A stretch of DNA of 64,000 nucleotides from Acidocella sp. (lineage in GTDB: Bacteria > Pseudomonadota > Alphaproteobacteria > Acetobacterales > Acetobacteraceae): the NCBI GenBank assembly GCA_027308685.1, contig DAIDEE010000007.1:124001-188000 (forward strand). The letters are read 5' to 3'. The position numbers and the translations under genes were made by a program. This document shows positions 9,615 through 20,656 of this stretch, one piece after another; position 1 is the stretch's first letter; every line of letters starts with the position of its first letter. The notes under the pieces are model-generated. The model worked only from the letters and a program-made list of their open reading frames with translations, searched no databases and was not told the DNA's origin.

Positions 9615-10028
9615 TTAATTGCCGCGGTTGACGGGTATGGCCTGTCCGGCTTGCTTGAACGTCGTCGCCGGGGAAAAGGCCGCATCGTTTGAAGGGGTTG
9701 ATACCGCGAAATTATCAGACTGCACGGCAGTCACGCTTGGCTCGGATGTCAGAGCTTGGGAAGCCTGGAACTGGTCGTTGTCGGCCGGTTGTGGCTTGAG
9801 TTGCTCATCAAGCCGCGCCTGTATCCGCCTGGCAGACGCATAGCCCGCGGCATATCCCGCCTCAAAAGCCTTATGCAGCGCCACCGGGTCGGGCGCCGGC
9901 GCCGGAGGTGGCAATGTGGCTACCACGGGCGGTAGGGCAGGGGGCGTCTGGGTGCAACTAGCCATCAGCAGGCACGCGGTTAGAATCGCGTAACTGGCTC
10001 TGTTGCGCAGAGGTTGAGAAAAATTCAT
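9615..10028 (-). CDS. Small lipoprotein of unknown function
   Basis: The 137-residue product begins with a lipoprotein-type signal: a basic N-terminus (LRNRASY), a hydrophobic core (AILTACLLMA) and a Cys in LLMAS|CTQ that fits a loose lipobox. A Pro/Ala-rich stretch follows (ALPPVVATLPPPAPAPDP), then a short helical segment AFEAGYAAGYASARRIQARL, and a polar low-complexity C-terminus. It therefore looks anchored in the membrane with an extended linker. The track ORF starts at 10142, but the ATG at 10026-10028 opens the signal peptide. It is divergent from the psiE-like gene with about 110 bases between. The function is unknown. Confidence 0.65.
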   Translation of the reverse strand: MNFSQPLRNRASYAILTACLLMASCTQTPPALPPVVATLPPPAPAPDPVALHKAFEAGYAAGYASARRIQARLDEQLKPQPADNDQFQASQALTSEPSVTAVQSDNFAVSTPSNDAAFSPATTFKQAGQAIPVNRGN

Positions 10029-10140
10029 GGATGACGACCTAGCAATCAGGCAGCATTCTGCAAAGCTATAATTGCCGATAATGTTTAGCCAGGCATCGTC
10101 CATCGCCGATATAAAACCAATAAATCTCATGAGGACATTC

Positions 10141-10650
10141 ATGCTTGATCAGGAAGACACCGAAAATTCAGTGCAAACGGGCATCCGCAATTTGGTATTC
10201 CGGCTTTATGACCGCGCCGTTGATTTAATCATCCTGGGCGTGATCCCGCTGATGCTCATTGCGCTGGTCTTTGCCTTTACCGAGGCCATCATAGGCACCA
10301 CACATATGCTCCCGCTGCTTCACAGCGTAGCATCTGACGACACGGTGTCGCCTGATGAGGTGGCGTTGCGGATGCTGGTTGCCCGTGTGCTGGATGTTGT
10401 CATTCTCATTGAACTTTTTAACACATTCATGGAATACGCCCGCACCCGTCATATCCGCCTCTCCAACCTGCTTGATGTCACAATCGTGTTTGCTCTGCGT
10501 GAGACGCTTATTAAGCTGTACGCACAAAATTTTTCATCGACAGACATAATCGCGCTTTGCGTGGTAGTGATTGTGCTGGTTATTGCCCGTAGCATCGCGA
10601 CACGCTTCTCGCAGGACCATGATCTGTCAAAACGGCCACTTAAAAAATGA
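10141..10650 (+). CDS. PsiE-like (phosphate-starvation-inducible E family) membrane protein
   Basis: This 169-residue inner-membrane protein resembles the PsiE family, whose biochemical function is unknown. Four hydrophobic segments are visible: LIILGVIPLMLIALVFAF, VARVLDVVILIELFNTFM, LSNLLDVTIVFALRETL and IIALCVVVIVLVIA. The charged loop EYARTRHIRLSNLLDV between segments 2 and 3 is typical of the family. The ATG at 10141 is preferred over the track start (10072) because GAGGA lies at 10131. Its TGA overlaps the ATG of the alpha/beta hydrolase (ATGA), so the two are translationally coupled. Confidence 0.8.
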   Translation: MLDQEDTENSVQTGIRNLVFRLYDRAVDLIILGVIPLMLIALVFAFTEAIIGTTHMLPLLHSVASDDTVSPDEVALRMLVARVLDVVILIELFNTFMEYARTRHIRLSNLLDVTIVFALRETLIKLYAQNFSSTDIIALCVVVIVLVIARSIATRFSQDHDLSKRPLKK

Positions 10651-11612
10651 TATTTTTTATTGCGGCGGCATTCATTGCCGGGCTCCTGGTCGTGGGCTTC
10701 TGGCTTTATACGCCAGACTTATCTCCAACATTATTAGCCGTTAGATATGGTGTCGCAGAGACCGATTTTGTTGAGGTCGCGGGCGTAAGGCTGCGTATAA
10801 AAGACCAAGGACCACAGCTTGAGACAGCTATTTTGCTGCTGCACGGGTTCGGCGCCAGCCTCGAGACTTGGTTGCCGTGGGCGGCAGAGATTTCTCAGCG
10901 TTTTAGGGTGGTCAGCGTGGATCTCCCAGGTTTTGGCCTCACTGGTCCTGACCCGTCGGGCGATTATTCGGACCAGCGGACGGTGGAACTCATGGTTGCC
11001 CTATTGGTTAAGCTCCGCCTTTCACGCGTCAGTATCATCGGAAATTCGCTGGGTGGTAAAATCGCGTGGCAGCTTGCCGCCTCGCATCCTGGTTTGGTGG
11101 CGAGCCTGGTATTGGTCTCACCCGACGGCTTTGCCAGCCCCGGGTTTGAATACGGTAAACCCTCTAAATTGCCGTGGATCATGAAGCTGCTGCCCTACAC
11201 CCTGCCAAGGGCCATGCTGCGGATGAACCTTGCCGTGGCCTACGCGCAGCCCAAACGCCTTACTCACGATACTTTGAGGCGCTATGAGGACATGATGCTG
11301 GCTCCCGGCAACCGCCGCGCCATGCTGGCGCGTATGGAACAGGTTATGCTGGTGCCGCCCGAGCCGCAATTACGGCGGATTTCGGCTCCGACACTTATTT
11401 TATGGGGCGAGCAGGATAAAATGATCCCCTATCGCAATGCCAGCGATTATTTAAGTGCGATTGCGGGTTCAACATTGGTGGCGTCGCCGGGGCTCGGTCA
11501 TGTTCCGTTTGAGGAAGACCCTGCGGCTTCGCTCCCTCCGGTTTTGGAATTTCTGACCACACATCATCGGCTGGCTTCTGCCCTATCCATCGCCCCAACC
11601 AGCGGGTTATGA
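10647..11612 (+). CDS. Alpha/beta hydrolase, N-terminally membrane-anchored
   Basis: The 321-residue product has an N-terminal hydrophobic segment (MIFFIAAAFIAGLLVVGFWL) that would anchor it in the membrane or direct export. An alpha/beta hydrolase fold follows: the oxyanion region LLHGFGAS (about 65-71), the nucleophile elbow GNSLGG with Ser134, the acid Asp in LWGEQDKMIPY and the catalytic His in GLGHVPFEED. The triad is intact. The substrate is unknown; the closest general types are esterases and C-C bond hydrolases. It overlaps the PsiE-like gene by four bases. Confidence 0.85.
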   Translation: MIFFIAAAFIAGLLVVGFWLYTPDLSPTLLAVRYGVAETDFVEVAGVRLRIKDQGPQLETAILLLHGFGASLETWLPWAAEISQRFRVVSVDLPGFGLTGPDPSGDYSDQRTVELMVALLVKLRLSRVSIIGNSLGGKIAWQLAASHPGLVASLVLVSPDGFASPGFEYGKPSKLPWIMKLLPYTLPRAMLRMNLAVAYAQPKRLTHDTLRRYEDMMLAPGNRRAMLARMEQVMLVPPEPQLRRISAPTLILWGEQDKMIPYRNASDYLSAIAGSTLVASPGLGHVPFEEDPAASLPPVLEFLTTHHRLASALSIAPTSGL

Positions 11613-11664
11613 AAGAGCTGGATACCATCAATCATTATGACCTTGGCTTCGAGGAGTCCTCCCC

Positions 11665-12597
11665 ATGAAAATTGCAAACGACGTCACAGCCCTCATTGGC
11701 CATACCCCGCTGGTGCGGATCAACCGGCTCTCGGCGGGGCTACCCGGCAATATCGTGACCAAGCTGGAGTTTTATAATCCCTCAAATTCGGTGAAGGACC
11801 GTATCGCGGTGGCGATGATCGAGGCTGCAGAACAAGCCGGCCTTCTCAACAAGGACAGCGTGATCGTTGAGCCAACGTCCGGCAACACCGGTATCGGTCT
11901 GGCCATGGTATGCGCCGCGCGTAGTTATAAATGTATCATCGTGATGCCTGAGACCATGAGTAAGGAGCGCCGGGCGGTACTGCGGGCTTACGGCGCTGAA
12001 TTGGTGCTCACCCCAGGGCCCGACGGTATCGGTGGTTCGATTCGCAAGGCTGAGGAAATTGTCGCCTCCGGCAAGCAATATTTCATGCCCCAGCAGTTCA
12101 GCAACCTAGCCAACCCCGAGGTGCACCGCCGCACGACGGCGGAGGAAATCTGGGCCGATACCGATGGGGCCATTGATATTCTGGTCTCAGGCGTTGGTAC
12201 CGGCGGCACTCTCACCGGGGTCTCTGAGGTGATCAAGTCACGCAAGCCGTCGTTCAGGGCGGTGGCTGTTGAACCCGACGCCTCGCCGGTACTGTCGGGG
12301 GGCCCGAAAGGCCCGCATGTTATTCAGGGCATCGGCGCCGGCTTTGTGCCGGCGGTGCTGAATACCCATGCTTATGACGAGATTATTCGCGTCACCAACG
12401 ACGACGCGCTGATCACCGCTCGCCGGGCTGCCAAGGAGGAGGGGCTGCTGGTGGGGATCTCATCGGGGGCAGCGCTCTGGGCCGCGCTGCAACTGGCGGC
12501 GCGACCGGAAAATGCCGGCAAGATGATTGTTGTCATCATCGCGTCGTACGGCGAGCGTTACCTCAGCACGCCATTATTCGCAGGGCTGCTGGATTAA
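11665..12597 (+). CDS. cysK: Cysteine synthase A (O-acetylserine sulfhydrylase)
   Basis: This PLP enzyme makes cysteine from O-acetylserine and sulfide. In the 310 residues, NPSNSVKDR carries the PLP lysine (about Lys44), PTSGNTG (about 70-76) binds the substrate carboxylate, GTGGTLTG holds the PLP phosphate, and GISSGAA is conserved near the C-terminus. The family normally keeps a Ser in the last motif, which is present. An AGGAG site precedes the ATG. The next gene, an efflux protein, starts two bases after the stop, so the two are likely co-transcribed; a functional link is not evident. Confidence 0.95.
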   Translation: MKIANDVTALIGHTPLVRINRLSAGLPGNIVTKLEFYNPSNSVKDRIAVAMIEAAEQAGLLNKDSVIVEPTSGNTGIGLAMVCAARSYKCIIVMPETMSKERRAVLRAYGAELVLTPGPDGIGGSIRKAEEIVASGKQYFMPQQFSNLANPEVHRRTTAEEIWADTDGAIDILVSGVGTGGTLTGVSEVIKSRKPSFRAVAVEPDASPVLSGGPKGPHVIQGIGAGFVPAVLNTHAYDEIIRVTNDDALITARRAAKEEGLLVGISSGAALWAALQLAARPENAGKMIVVIIASYGERYLSTPLFAGLLD

Positions 12598-12599
12598 CC

Positions 12600-14618
12600 T
12601 TGCCCACCGCCAGCGAACTGACATTTGCACTGAAGACCTTTCTCGGGGCCATGCTGGCCCTCGGATTGGCCTTCTGGCTAGGGCTGGATAACCCGTACTG
12701 GTCCATGGCCACCGCCTATATTGTGGCGCAACCATTGACAGGGGCAATGCGGTCCAAGGCTCTTTACCGGTTTATCGGCACATTCGTGGGTGGAGCCGCG
12801 GCAGTGGTACTGGTGCCCAACCTCGTGAATGCGCCGATGCTACTCAGCCTCGGCTTCGCGCTCTGGATTGGGGTTTGCCTGTATCTTTCCCTGCTGGATC
12901 GCTCGCCGCGGGCGTATTTATTTATGCTGGCCGGCTATACTGCTGCCATCATCGGCTTTCCTAGCGTCTCAGACCCTTCCCACATTTTCGAGACTGCGTT
13001 GACACGGGTGGAGGAAATCTCGATCGGTATTGCGTGCACCACCCTCGTTGGCACCATTTTTTTTCCGCGGCCTTTGGGTCCGGTGCTGGCGGCGCGGATT
13101 CTGGCCTGGGTGAAGCCGGCGGTGGATTGGGCGCAGGCGGCGTTGGATGGGCGTGAGGAAGATGCCACCACCCGTGCCGCTCGCCGTCAGCTTGCCGCCG
13201 AGGCAGTGGATATCAGCATGATGGTCAGCCAACTGGCCTACGATACCTCACATCTGCAATCGGCCACCCGCCATATTGAACGGCTGCGGCTTTACGTGTT
13301 GAGCCTGATGCCGGTGTTGAGTTCCATCGGCGACCGGGTGGCGCAATTAAAGGCCATCGGCGGGATCACTCCGCCATTACAAAAACTGCTGGATGAGACC
13401 GCCGCCTGGATACGCGACGGTGGGGCCGAGCATGTGCCCGCCAAGCTTGCGGCTGATATTCAGGCACTCGAACAGGCCGGTGAAGCTGGTCTGACCTGGT
13501 CTGGCATATTACGTACCACCTTGCTGGTCCGGCTGCATGAACTGGTCAGCATGGTGCGGCATTCCCGCGCTATTCGCGCTCATGTGACCGATAACGACCC
13601 GGCACCGCTCGCTCCTAAAGCTGAGAGCGCGTTAGCGACGTCGCATCAGGTGCGGGACCATGGGCTCGCTTTGCTCTCCGCCGCCGCCGCCGCCATTGCT
13701 GTTCTGCTGGTGTGCGGCTTTTGGATTTTTACCGCCTGGCCTGCTGGCGCCGGGGCGGCGATCATGGTGGCGGTGGCCTGCTCGTTCTTCGCCGCGCAGG
13801 ACGACCCGGCACCAGCCATTGCCCAAATGACCCGTAATGCGTTGATCGTGGTTGTGGCGGACGCGGTGTATGGGTTCGCCATTCTGCCACGGGTGGAAAC
13901 CTTTCCGGAACTGATGCTGGTGTTGCTGCCGGCAGGGTTATTGATCGGTGTGCTGGTGTCCCGCCCGGCCACTTTTGGCACCGGCATGGTGATGGGCGCG
14001 GTGGGCACCACAACATTGGCGTTGAACAATGGCTATGCCGGGGATTTCCCCGCGTATCTCAATGGCGCCTTGGCGCTGATCCTGGGCCTATCCACGGCTC
14101 TGGTTGTCACCAAGCTGATCCGTTCGGTGGGTGCGGCCTGGAGTGCTGAGCGTCTGCTTCGCGCCGGCTGGCGCGACATCGCCGCCGCCGCCGGCCCGCA
14201 GGCGCGGCATGACCGCGCCCACCTGACCGGCGTGATGATGGACCGGCTCGGGCTGTTGATGCCCCGTCTGGCGGCGGTCTCGCCGGGCGCGGATATCGCC
14301 GCTGCCGATGCCCTGATCGACCTTCGGGTGGGGCTGAACACCATCGGGTTGCAACGTGAAATGGCGTTCCTCTCGCCGGCTGAGCAACAGTGCAATGCCG
14401 CCGTGCTGGCTGGGGTGGCGGCGCATTATCTGGGCAACCCGCTGCGGGCGGCGTCCCCTGATCTACGGCAGACGATTGACGAAGCCATCGCTGCAATCAT
14501 TCATCGTAGGGACGCAGCGCAAAGCCGTCCGCATCGGGAAACTTTGATGATGCTGGTAGGGTTGCGTAGTGTATTATTTGCCAGTGCGCCACCGCTGGCT
14601 GAAATGGCGATTGCATGA
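12600..14618 (+). CDS. FUSC-family inner-membrane efflux protein (AaeB-like)
   Basis: This 672-residue protein matches the fusaric-acid-resistance/AaeB type of aromatic acid exporter. It has two blocks of hydrophobic helices (about residues 8-155 and 355-500) separated by a soluble helical region, and a soluble C-terminal domain. MATAYIVAQPLTGAMRSKAL near residue 40 is typical of the family. The start is a TTG at 12600, two bases after the cysK stop. It overlaps the DUF1656 gene (ATGA), and an HlyD-type protein follows. This matches the aaeB, aaeX, aaeA gene set. The substrate is inferred only: a weak aromatic acid. Confidence 0.88.
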   Translation: MPTASELTFALKTFLGAMLALGLAFWLGLDNPYWSMATAYIVAQPLTGAMRSKALYRFIGTFVGGAAAVVLVPNLVNAPMLLSLGFALWIGVCLYLSLLDRSPRAYLFMLAGYTAAIIGFPSVSDPSHIFETALTRVEEISIGIACTTLVGTIFFPRPLGPVLAARILAWVKPAVDWAQAALDGREEDATTRAARRQLAAEAVDISMMVSQLAYDTSHLQSATRHIERLRLYVLSLMPVLSSIGDRVAQLKAIGGITPPLQKLLDETAAWIRDGGAEHVPAKLAADIQALEQAGEAGLTWSGILRTTLLVRLHELVSMVRHSRAIRAHVTDNDPAPLAPKAESALATSHQVRDHGLALLSAAAAAIAVLLVCGFWIFTAWPAGAGAAIMVAVACSFFAAQDDPAPAIAQMTRNALIVVVADAVYGFAILPRVETFPELMLVLLPAGLLIGVLVSRPATFGTGMVMGAVGTTTLALNNGYAGDFPAYLNGALALILGLSTALVVTKLIRSVGAAWSAERLLRAGWRDIAAAAGPQARHDRAHLTGVMMDRLGLLMPRLAAVSPGADIAAADALIDLRVGLNTIGLQREMAFLSPAEQQCNAAVLAGVAAHYLGNPLRAASPDLRQTIDEAIAAIIHRRDAAQSRPHRETLMMLVGLRSVLFASAPPLAEMAIA

Positions 14619-14821
14619 TCGGTGAGATCGACGTTTATGGTGTGCTGTTGCCGCCGTTGATGGTTTGGCTGGCCCTTGCCTTGGTGCTTTCGGCGCTGTT
14701 GCGATGGGTTTTAAATCGTGCCGGCATTTATCAATATGTCTGGCACCGGCCCTTGTTTGATCTCGCCATTCTCGTGGTGTTGCTGGGTGGTATCGCGGCT
14801 TTGGCCAATCATTTTTTCTGA
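14615..14821 (+). CDS. DUF1656 small membrane protein (AaeX-like)
   Basis: The 68 residues contain two hydrophobic segments (LLPPLMVWLALALVLSALL and LFDLAILVVLLGGIAAL) around the conserved-looking RWVLNRAGIYQYVWHRPLFD. The ending matches the DUF1656/AaeX family, found between FUSC and HlyD genes of aromatic acid exporters. Its role in the exporter is not established. The ATG overlaps the TGA of the FUSC gene by four bases, and the HlyD gene starts 13 bases after its stop. Confidence 0.85.
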   Translation: MIGEIDVYGVLLPPLMVWLALALVLSALLRWVLNRAGIYQYVWHRPLFDLAILVVLLGGIAALANHFF

Positions 14822-14834
14822 GCTTGGATCGACC

Positions 14835-15704
14835 ATGACAAAACAATCTTTTTTACCACGTTTCTTCGTCACAATTGCCATGGTGCTGGTGGCGGCGTTG
14901 GTGGCCTGGCAATTATGGGTTTATTATATGCTGGCACCCTGGACCCGTGATGGCAGGGTGCGCGCTGATGTTGTTGAGGTGGCTCCGGATGTTTCAGGTC
15001 TCGTCTCAAATATTTACGTGCACGATAATCAAATGGTGCATGTCGGCGACCCGCTGTTCCAGATCGATGATGTTCGCTTCAAGGTAGCGCTGCAGTCTGC
15101 CCAGGCGATGGTAGCGAAGGACAAAGCGGCGCTGGCGCAAGCGAGCAGTGACGCACGGCGTTATAATGGTCTTTCTGGCAACGCAGTTTCGGGCGAGACC
15201 AGAGATCAAAGCAATACGGCGGTGCTGGAGGCCCAGGCCGAATTGGACCAGGCCAACGCCAATGAGGCCGACGCGCAACTTAACCTGACCCGCGCCACGG
15301 TACGTGCGACGGTCAACGGTACAATCACAAACTTCTCGATGCGCCCAGGGGATTTTGTAACACGTGGGATTGCGGTCGCGGCACTGGTTGATGCCGACTC
15401 GATCTATGTCGATGGCTATTTTGAGGAAACCAAACTGCCGCGCATCGCCATCGGTGATAAAGCCCGTATCACATTATTGGGCGGCGGTCCGGTTCTGGAC
15501 GGGCATGTTGAGAGCATCGATTCCGGGATCACTGACAATGAGCGCGTTGCCAGTCCTAATTTGCTGGCGGACGTGAACCCCACCTTCACCTGGGTGCGCC
15601 TTGCCCAGCGCGTGCCAGTTCGGATTGCGCTGGATCATCTGCCGGCCGGGACCCGTTTGATCGCCGGCCTGACCGCCACAGTCGAAATAATGCCAGCGAA
15701 ATAG
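14835..15704 (+). CDS. HlyD/EmrA-type periplasmic adaptor (AaeA-like)
   Basis: This 289-residue membrane fusion protein should link the FUSC pump to the cell envelope. It has one N-terminal transmembrane helix (FFVTIAMVLVAALVAWQLWV), then a first half-lipoyl segment (VAPDVSGLVSNIYVHDNQMV), a coiled-coil hairpin (about 75-160), and the second half-lipoyl (TVRATVNGTITNFSMRPGDF) followed by a beta-barrel domain (VDGYFEETKLPRIAIGDKA). The ATG at 14835 is chosen over the longer track ORF, which runs through the DUF1656 gene in another frame. It ends the operon cysK-FUSC-DUF1656-HlyD. Confidence 0.9.
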   Translation: MTKQSFLPRFFVTIAMVLVAALVAWQLWVYYMLAPWTRDGRVRADVVEVAPDVSGLVSNIYVHDNQMVHVGDPLFQIDDVRFKVALQSAQAMVAKDKAALAQASSDARRYNGLSGNAVSGETRDQSNTAVLEAQAELDQANANEADAQLNLTRATVRATVNGTITNFSMRPGDFVTRGIAVAALVDADSIYVDGYFEETKLPRIAIGDKARITLLGGGPVLDGHVESIDSGITDNERVASPNLLADVNPTFTWVRLAQRVPVRIALDHLPAGTRLIAGLTATVEIMPAK

Positions 15705-15779
15705 CGTTACATTACCAAATCATGGCGCGATCGACACGAACCGAAGGGTGTAACCGCGCCAGCAAAACCACATGTAACG
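15705..15779. repeat. Nested symmetric inverted repeat (possible cruciform or structured RNA)
   Basis: CGTTACAT (15705-15712) is matched by ATGTAACG (15772-15779), and inside it TGGCGCG (15723-15729) is matched by CGCGCCA (15755-15761). Both spacers between outer and inner arms are exactly 10 bases. A second TGTAAC at 15749-15754 offers a competing partner for the left outer arm. There is no U-tract, so it is not a standard terminator. Confidence 0.6.
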
Positions 15780-15808
15780 TCATAGAAACTTAAGTGAGGT
15801 TATGTGCC

Positions 15809-15957
15809 ATGAGACTGCTGCTGATGATTCTGCTTGTTATGATTTTGCTTGGCGGCGGCTTTGGCCTACATGGCGGATTATTTATTGGGTCTGGCGGCCT
15901 TTATTACGGTGGCGGACTTGGTTTGCTGCTGATTATCGTTATCGTATTTCTGGTACT

Positions 15958-15961
<4 letters not shown>
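15809..15961 (+). CDS. 50-residue hydrophobic membrane protein (DUF3309-like)
   Basis: This gene is below the ORF-track cutoff. It encodes 50 residues: two hydrophobic segments (MRLLLMILLVMILLGGGFG and GLGLLLIIVIVFLVL) joined by a Gly/Tyr-rich loop (IGSGGLYYGGG). This pattern resembles DUF3309-type small proteins, which have no known function; the family call is tentative. A GAGG site lies about ten bases before the ATG. The stop overlaps the 3' end of kdsA on the opposite strand by four bases. An unusual inverted repeat lies upstream. Confidence 0.65.
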
Positions 15962-18407
<2,446 letters not shown>

Positions 18408-18449
18408 TCATACATGAGTCGTAGAAAAAGCGAGAGGGGGGGGAGACGT

Positions 18450-18908
18450 TTAGTTTGACTTTGTTGGTGTTGGCACACCGGGCGTCGCCAGAGCGGGCGC
18501 GGGGACGCCAGGTGCGGGGACGCTAGCGGCGGGCGCCGCAGGTGCTGCGGGACCAGGCCTCGCATCCGCCGGGGTTGGCGGCAACGGCGGCATGGTACCT
18601 GATGTAGGTACGCCTGGAATGGGGATGCTCGGCGTGGTTTGCGTCGGCGGGGCTAAAATAGCAGCGGCATTGCCGGTGGAGCCGCCTTTGTAAAGCAGTG
18701 CGAGGCCAAGCGAGAGCACGAAAAACGCGGCACCCAGAATCGCCGTGGTGCGGGTTAGCAAATTTGCCGTGCCTCGGCCCGACATAAAGTTGCCCATGCC
18801 TTGGCCGCCGCCAAGCCCGAGGCCGCCGCCCTCGCTGCGCTGGATCAACACCACGCCGATCAGCGCAATGGTGACAAACACATGCAGAACGAGAAGAACC
18901 TTGATCAT
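18450..18908 (-). CDS. secG: Preprotein translocase subunit SecG with Pro/Ala-rich tail
   Basis: SecG is the small accessory subunit of the SecYEG channel. The 152-residue product starts with two transmembrane helices (VLLVLHVFVTIALIGVVLIQ and TTAILGAAFFVLSLGLALLY) around the family loop RSEGGGLGLGGGQGMGNFMS. Residues from about 80 onward are a low-complexity tail of Pro, Ala, Gly and Thr, so the protein is longer than E. coli SecG (about 110). Such tails are common in alphaproteobacterial SecG. It lies between tpiA and pyrG on the minus strand. Confidence 0.93.
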   Translation of the reverse strand: MIKVLLVLHVFVTIALIGVVLIQRSEGGGLGLGGGQGMGNFMSGRGTANLLTRTTAILGAAFFVLSLGLALLYKGGSTGNAAAILAPPTQTTPSIPIPGVPTSGTMPPLPPTPADARPGPAAPAAPAASVPAPGVPAPALATPGVPTPTKSN

Positions 18909-18964
18909 CCGAAACCTTACTTAAATTTTGCCCGGCAATGCGCCATGAAACCTAGTGGCGGCTT

Positions 18965-19696
18965 CTAGACAACCCGGGCGCTGGCAGCAATGGCCAGAAA
19001 CTCCGCCGCCTGCAAACTGGCGCCGCCGACCAAGGCGCCGCCTACCTCCGGTAGTGCCAAAATGGCCTCCGCGTTGCTCGGTTTGGCTGATCCACCGTAG
19101 AGAATGGGGGTTGTAGCACCGGTTTTGGGGAACTGCGTCACGAGGGCGGCCCGGATGGCGGCATGCATGGCTGTAATGTCAGCAGCTGTTGGTGTTCGCC
19201 CGGTGCCGATCGCCCAGATCGGCTCGTAGGCGACCAGTCCGATAAATTCTGCCGGCAGGCTATGTGTTAATTGCGTGCGCACCACGTTCTCAGCCTCGCC
19301 TGCATCACGTTCAGCTTCGCTCTCGCCGACGCACACGATCGGGACCAGCCCGGCGGCAAGCGCTGCCTTCACTTTACCAGCCACCACGGCATTGTTTTCT
19401 GCATGGTCAGCCCGGCGTTCGGAATGACCTAAAATCAGGTAGGTGGCGCCAACTTCCTTTATTAAACCGGCCGCGACATCGCCGGTATGCGCACCCGATG
19501 CGTTGGCATGGCAATCTTGAGCGCCAAGCCCGATATCGCTATCGGCCAATGCGCTGGCAAAAGCGGGCAGCAGGGGAAATGGCGGACAAATAATCACCTT
19601 GGCTGGACAGGCCGCCGCGCGCAAAGCCGCCGTGTAGGCCGCAACGCCGGCCAGAGTGCCGTTCATTTTCCAGTTTCCAGCGATGATTTGGCGCAT
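18965..19696 (-). CDS. tpiA: Triosephosphate isomerase
   Basis: This glycolytic enzyme interconverts dihydroxyacetone phosphate and glyceraldehyde 3-phosphate. The 243 residues contain the substrate Lys in GNWKMNG (about Lys10), the electrophilic His in LILGHSERR, the catalytic Glu in VAYEPIWAIGTG, and the phosphate-binding YGGSAKPSN and GGALVGGASL. Length is normal for a bacterial TIM. It is the first gene of tpiA-secG-pyrG-kdsA on the minus strand, a common alphaproteobacterial order. A small gene lies 32 bases upstream. Confidence 0.96.
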   Translation of the reverse strand: MRQIIAGNWKMNGTLAGVAAYTAALRAAACPAKVIICPPFPLLPAFASALADSDIGLGAQDCHANASGAHTGDVAAGLIKEVGATYLILGHSERRADHAENNAVVAGKVKAALAAGLVPIVCVGESEAERDAGEAENVVRTQLTHSLPAEFIGLVAYEPIWAIGTGRTPTAADITAMHAAIRAALVTQFPKTGATTPILYGGSAKPSNAEAILALPEVGGALVGGASLQAAEFLAIAASARVV

Positions 19697-19728
19697 TTTA
19701 TCCCTTAGTTTAGCTTTTTTTCACTTTA

Positions 19729-19905
19729 TCAGGCGTCTTCGGCGGGCGGCAATGGCGTGCTGGCATGAGCCTCACCGTCGGGCTCGTCTTCCGGTTCGTC
19801 AGATTTTATGCCGGCCTTTTTGTCGCGTAATTTTGCTTCTTTTTTTGCCTGTTTGGCGCGGTTACGCTCAGCGCGTTCCAGACCGTAATTTACCTTGTAA
19901 GCCAT
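19729..19905 (-). CDS. Small charged conserved-type protein of unknown function (58 aa)
   Basis: This ORF is just below the track cutoff. It encodes 58 residues: MAYKVNYGLERAERNRAKQA opens a strongly basic helical half (RAKQAKKEAKLRDKKAG), followed by an acidic half (SDEPEDEPDGEA). Similar short proteins with an N-terminal YKVNYG-x-x-RAERNRAK pattern are, to my memory, frequent in alphaproteobacteria as uncharacterised genes. The start is supported by AGGAG seven bases upstream. It lies between tpiA and a strong terminator, all on the minus strand. The function is unknown. Confidence 0.7.
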   Translation of the reverse strand: MAYKVNYGLERAERNRAKQAKKEAKLRDKKAGIKSDEPEDEPDGEAHASTPLPPAEDA

Positions 19906-19940
19906 GATTTGCTCCTACTTCGGCTGCATGACCAAAATAC

Positions 19941-19980
19941 AAAGAGCGTAATCCGGCTTTGCAGCCGGGTTACGCTCTTT
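19941..19980 (-). terminator. Rho-independent terminator downstream of the cold-shock gene
   Basis: AAAGAGCGTAA-t-CCGGC pairs with GCCGG-g-TTACGCTCTTT, a 17-pair stem with a short loop. Read on the minus strand it is followed by TTTGTATTTTGG. It lies between the cold-shock gene and the small 58-aa gene, and separates their transcripts. Confidence 0.85.
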
Positions 19981-20002
19981 TATCGTACCTACAGAAGCCT
20001 GA

Positions 20003-20656
20003 TCAGCCGACGCTGATCGAGCTGACTTCCGGGCCTTTAGCGCCTTGCACAACGTTCATCCGAACCGACTGGCCTTCCTGCAACGGCGGCAGGCCGGCTT
20101 GTTCCAGAGCGGTAGCATGAACGAATACGTCCTTGCCGCCGTCCTGTGGGCTGATGAAGCCAAAGCCCTTTGTGGAATTGTACCATTTTACGATGCCGGT
20201 CATCTCAACAGATGGGCCGCTAGCCTGCTGGCGCGGCGCCCGCGGTGCCGAAGAGCGAGGACGGTCAAATCCGCCGCCACCAAACCCGCCGCCGCGCGAT
20301 GCGGGTGCTTCGCCAGTACCTTCGGTGACGGAGATCACCTGATCAACCTGGCGGCCTTTCTGGCCCTGGCCGACGCGTACTTGCAAAATCGAGCCAGGCG
20401 TTACGGCCTGGAACCCAGCGTTTTGCAATGAGTTGGCATGCAAAAACACATCGCCGGAGCCATCGGACATCTCGACGAACCCGAAACCCTTCTCGGAGTT
20501 ATACCATTTCACAGTGGCCTTCGACTCCGGAGCTGAAGAGGCGGACCCAAACCCGGAAAAAGACGGCGGGGGAGGCGGTGTGTTGCCAAAGAAATTATCG
20601 TCATCAAAACCGCGGCGGCGTGGCTGCCGTTGGCGGTCGTTTTTCGGGGGTCGCAC
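20003..20656 (-). CDS. Cold-shock protein with two cold-shock domains
   Basis: This 217-residue protein has two cold-shock (CSD) domains, each with RNP1-like motifs: KATVKWYNSEKGFGFVEM...DVFLHANSL and GIVKWYNSTKGFGFISP...DVFVHATAL. They bind single-stranded nucleic acid. The linker is rich in Gly and Arg (RGGGFGGGGFDRPRS), resembling RGG-type RNA-binding sequence, and the N-terminus is basic (RQRQPRRRGFDDDNFF). The track ORF starts at a TTG (20743). I prefer the GTG at 20656, with AAGAGGA upstream, but the start is uncertain. The long untranslated leader would fit cold-shock genes. Confidence 0.85.
   Translation of the reverse strand: MRPPKNDRQRQPRRRGFDDDNFFGNTPPPPPSFSGFGSASSAPESKATVKWYNSEKGFGFVEMSDGSGDVFLHANSLQNAGFQAVTPGSILQVRVGQGQKGRQVDQVISVTEGTGEAPASRGGGFGGGGFDRPRSSAPRAPRQQASGPSVEMTGIVKWYNSTKGFGFISPQDGGKDVFVHATALEQAGLPPLQEGQSVRMNVVQGAKGPEVSSISVG

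Noticed and set aside
13646-14029. Minus-strand ORFs opposite the FUSC gene
   Set aside because: Several overlapping antisense frames open here only because of high G+C; the plus strand encodes a clear membrane protein.
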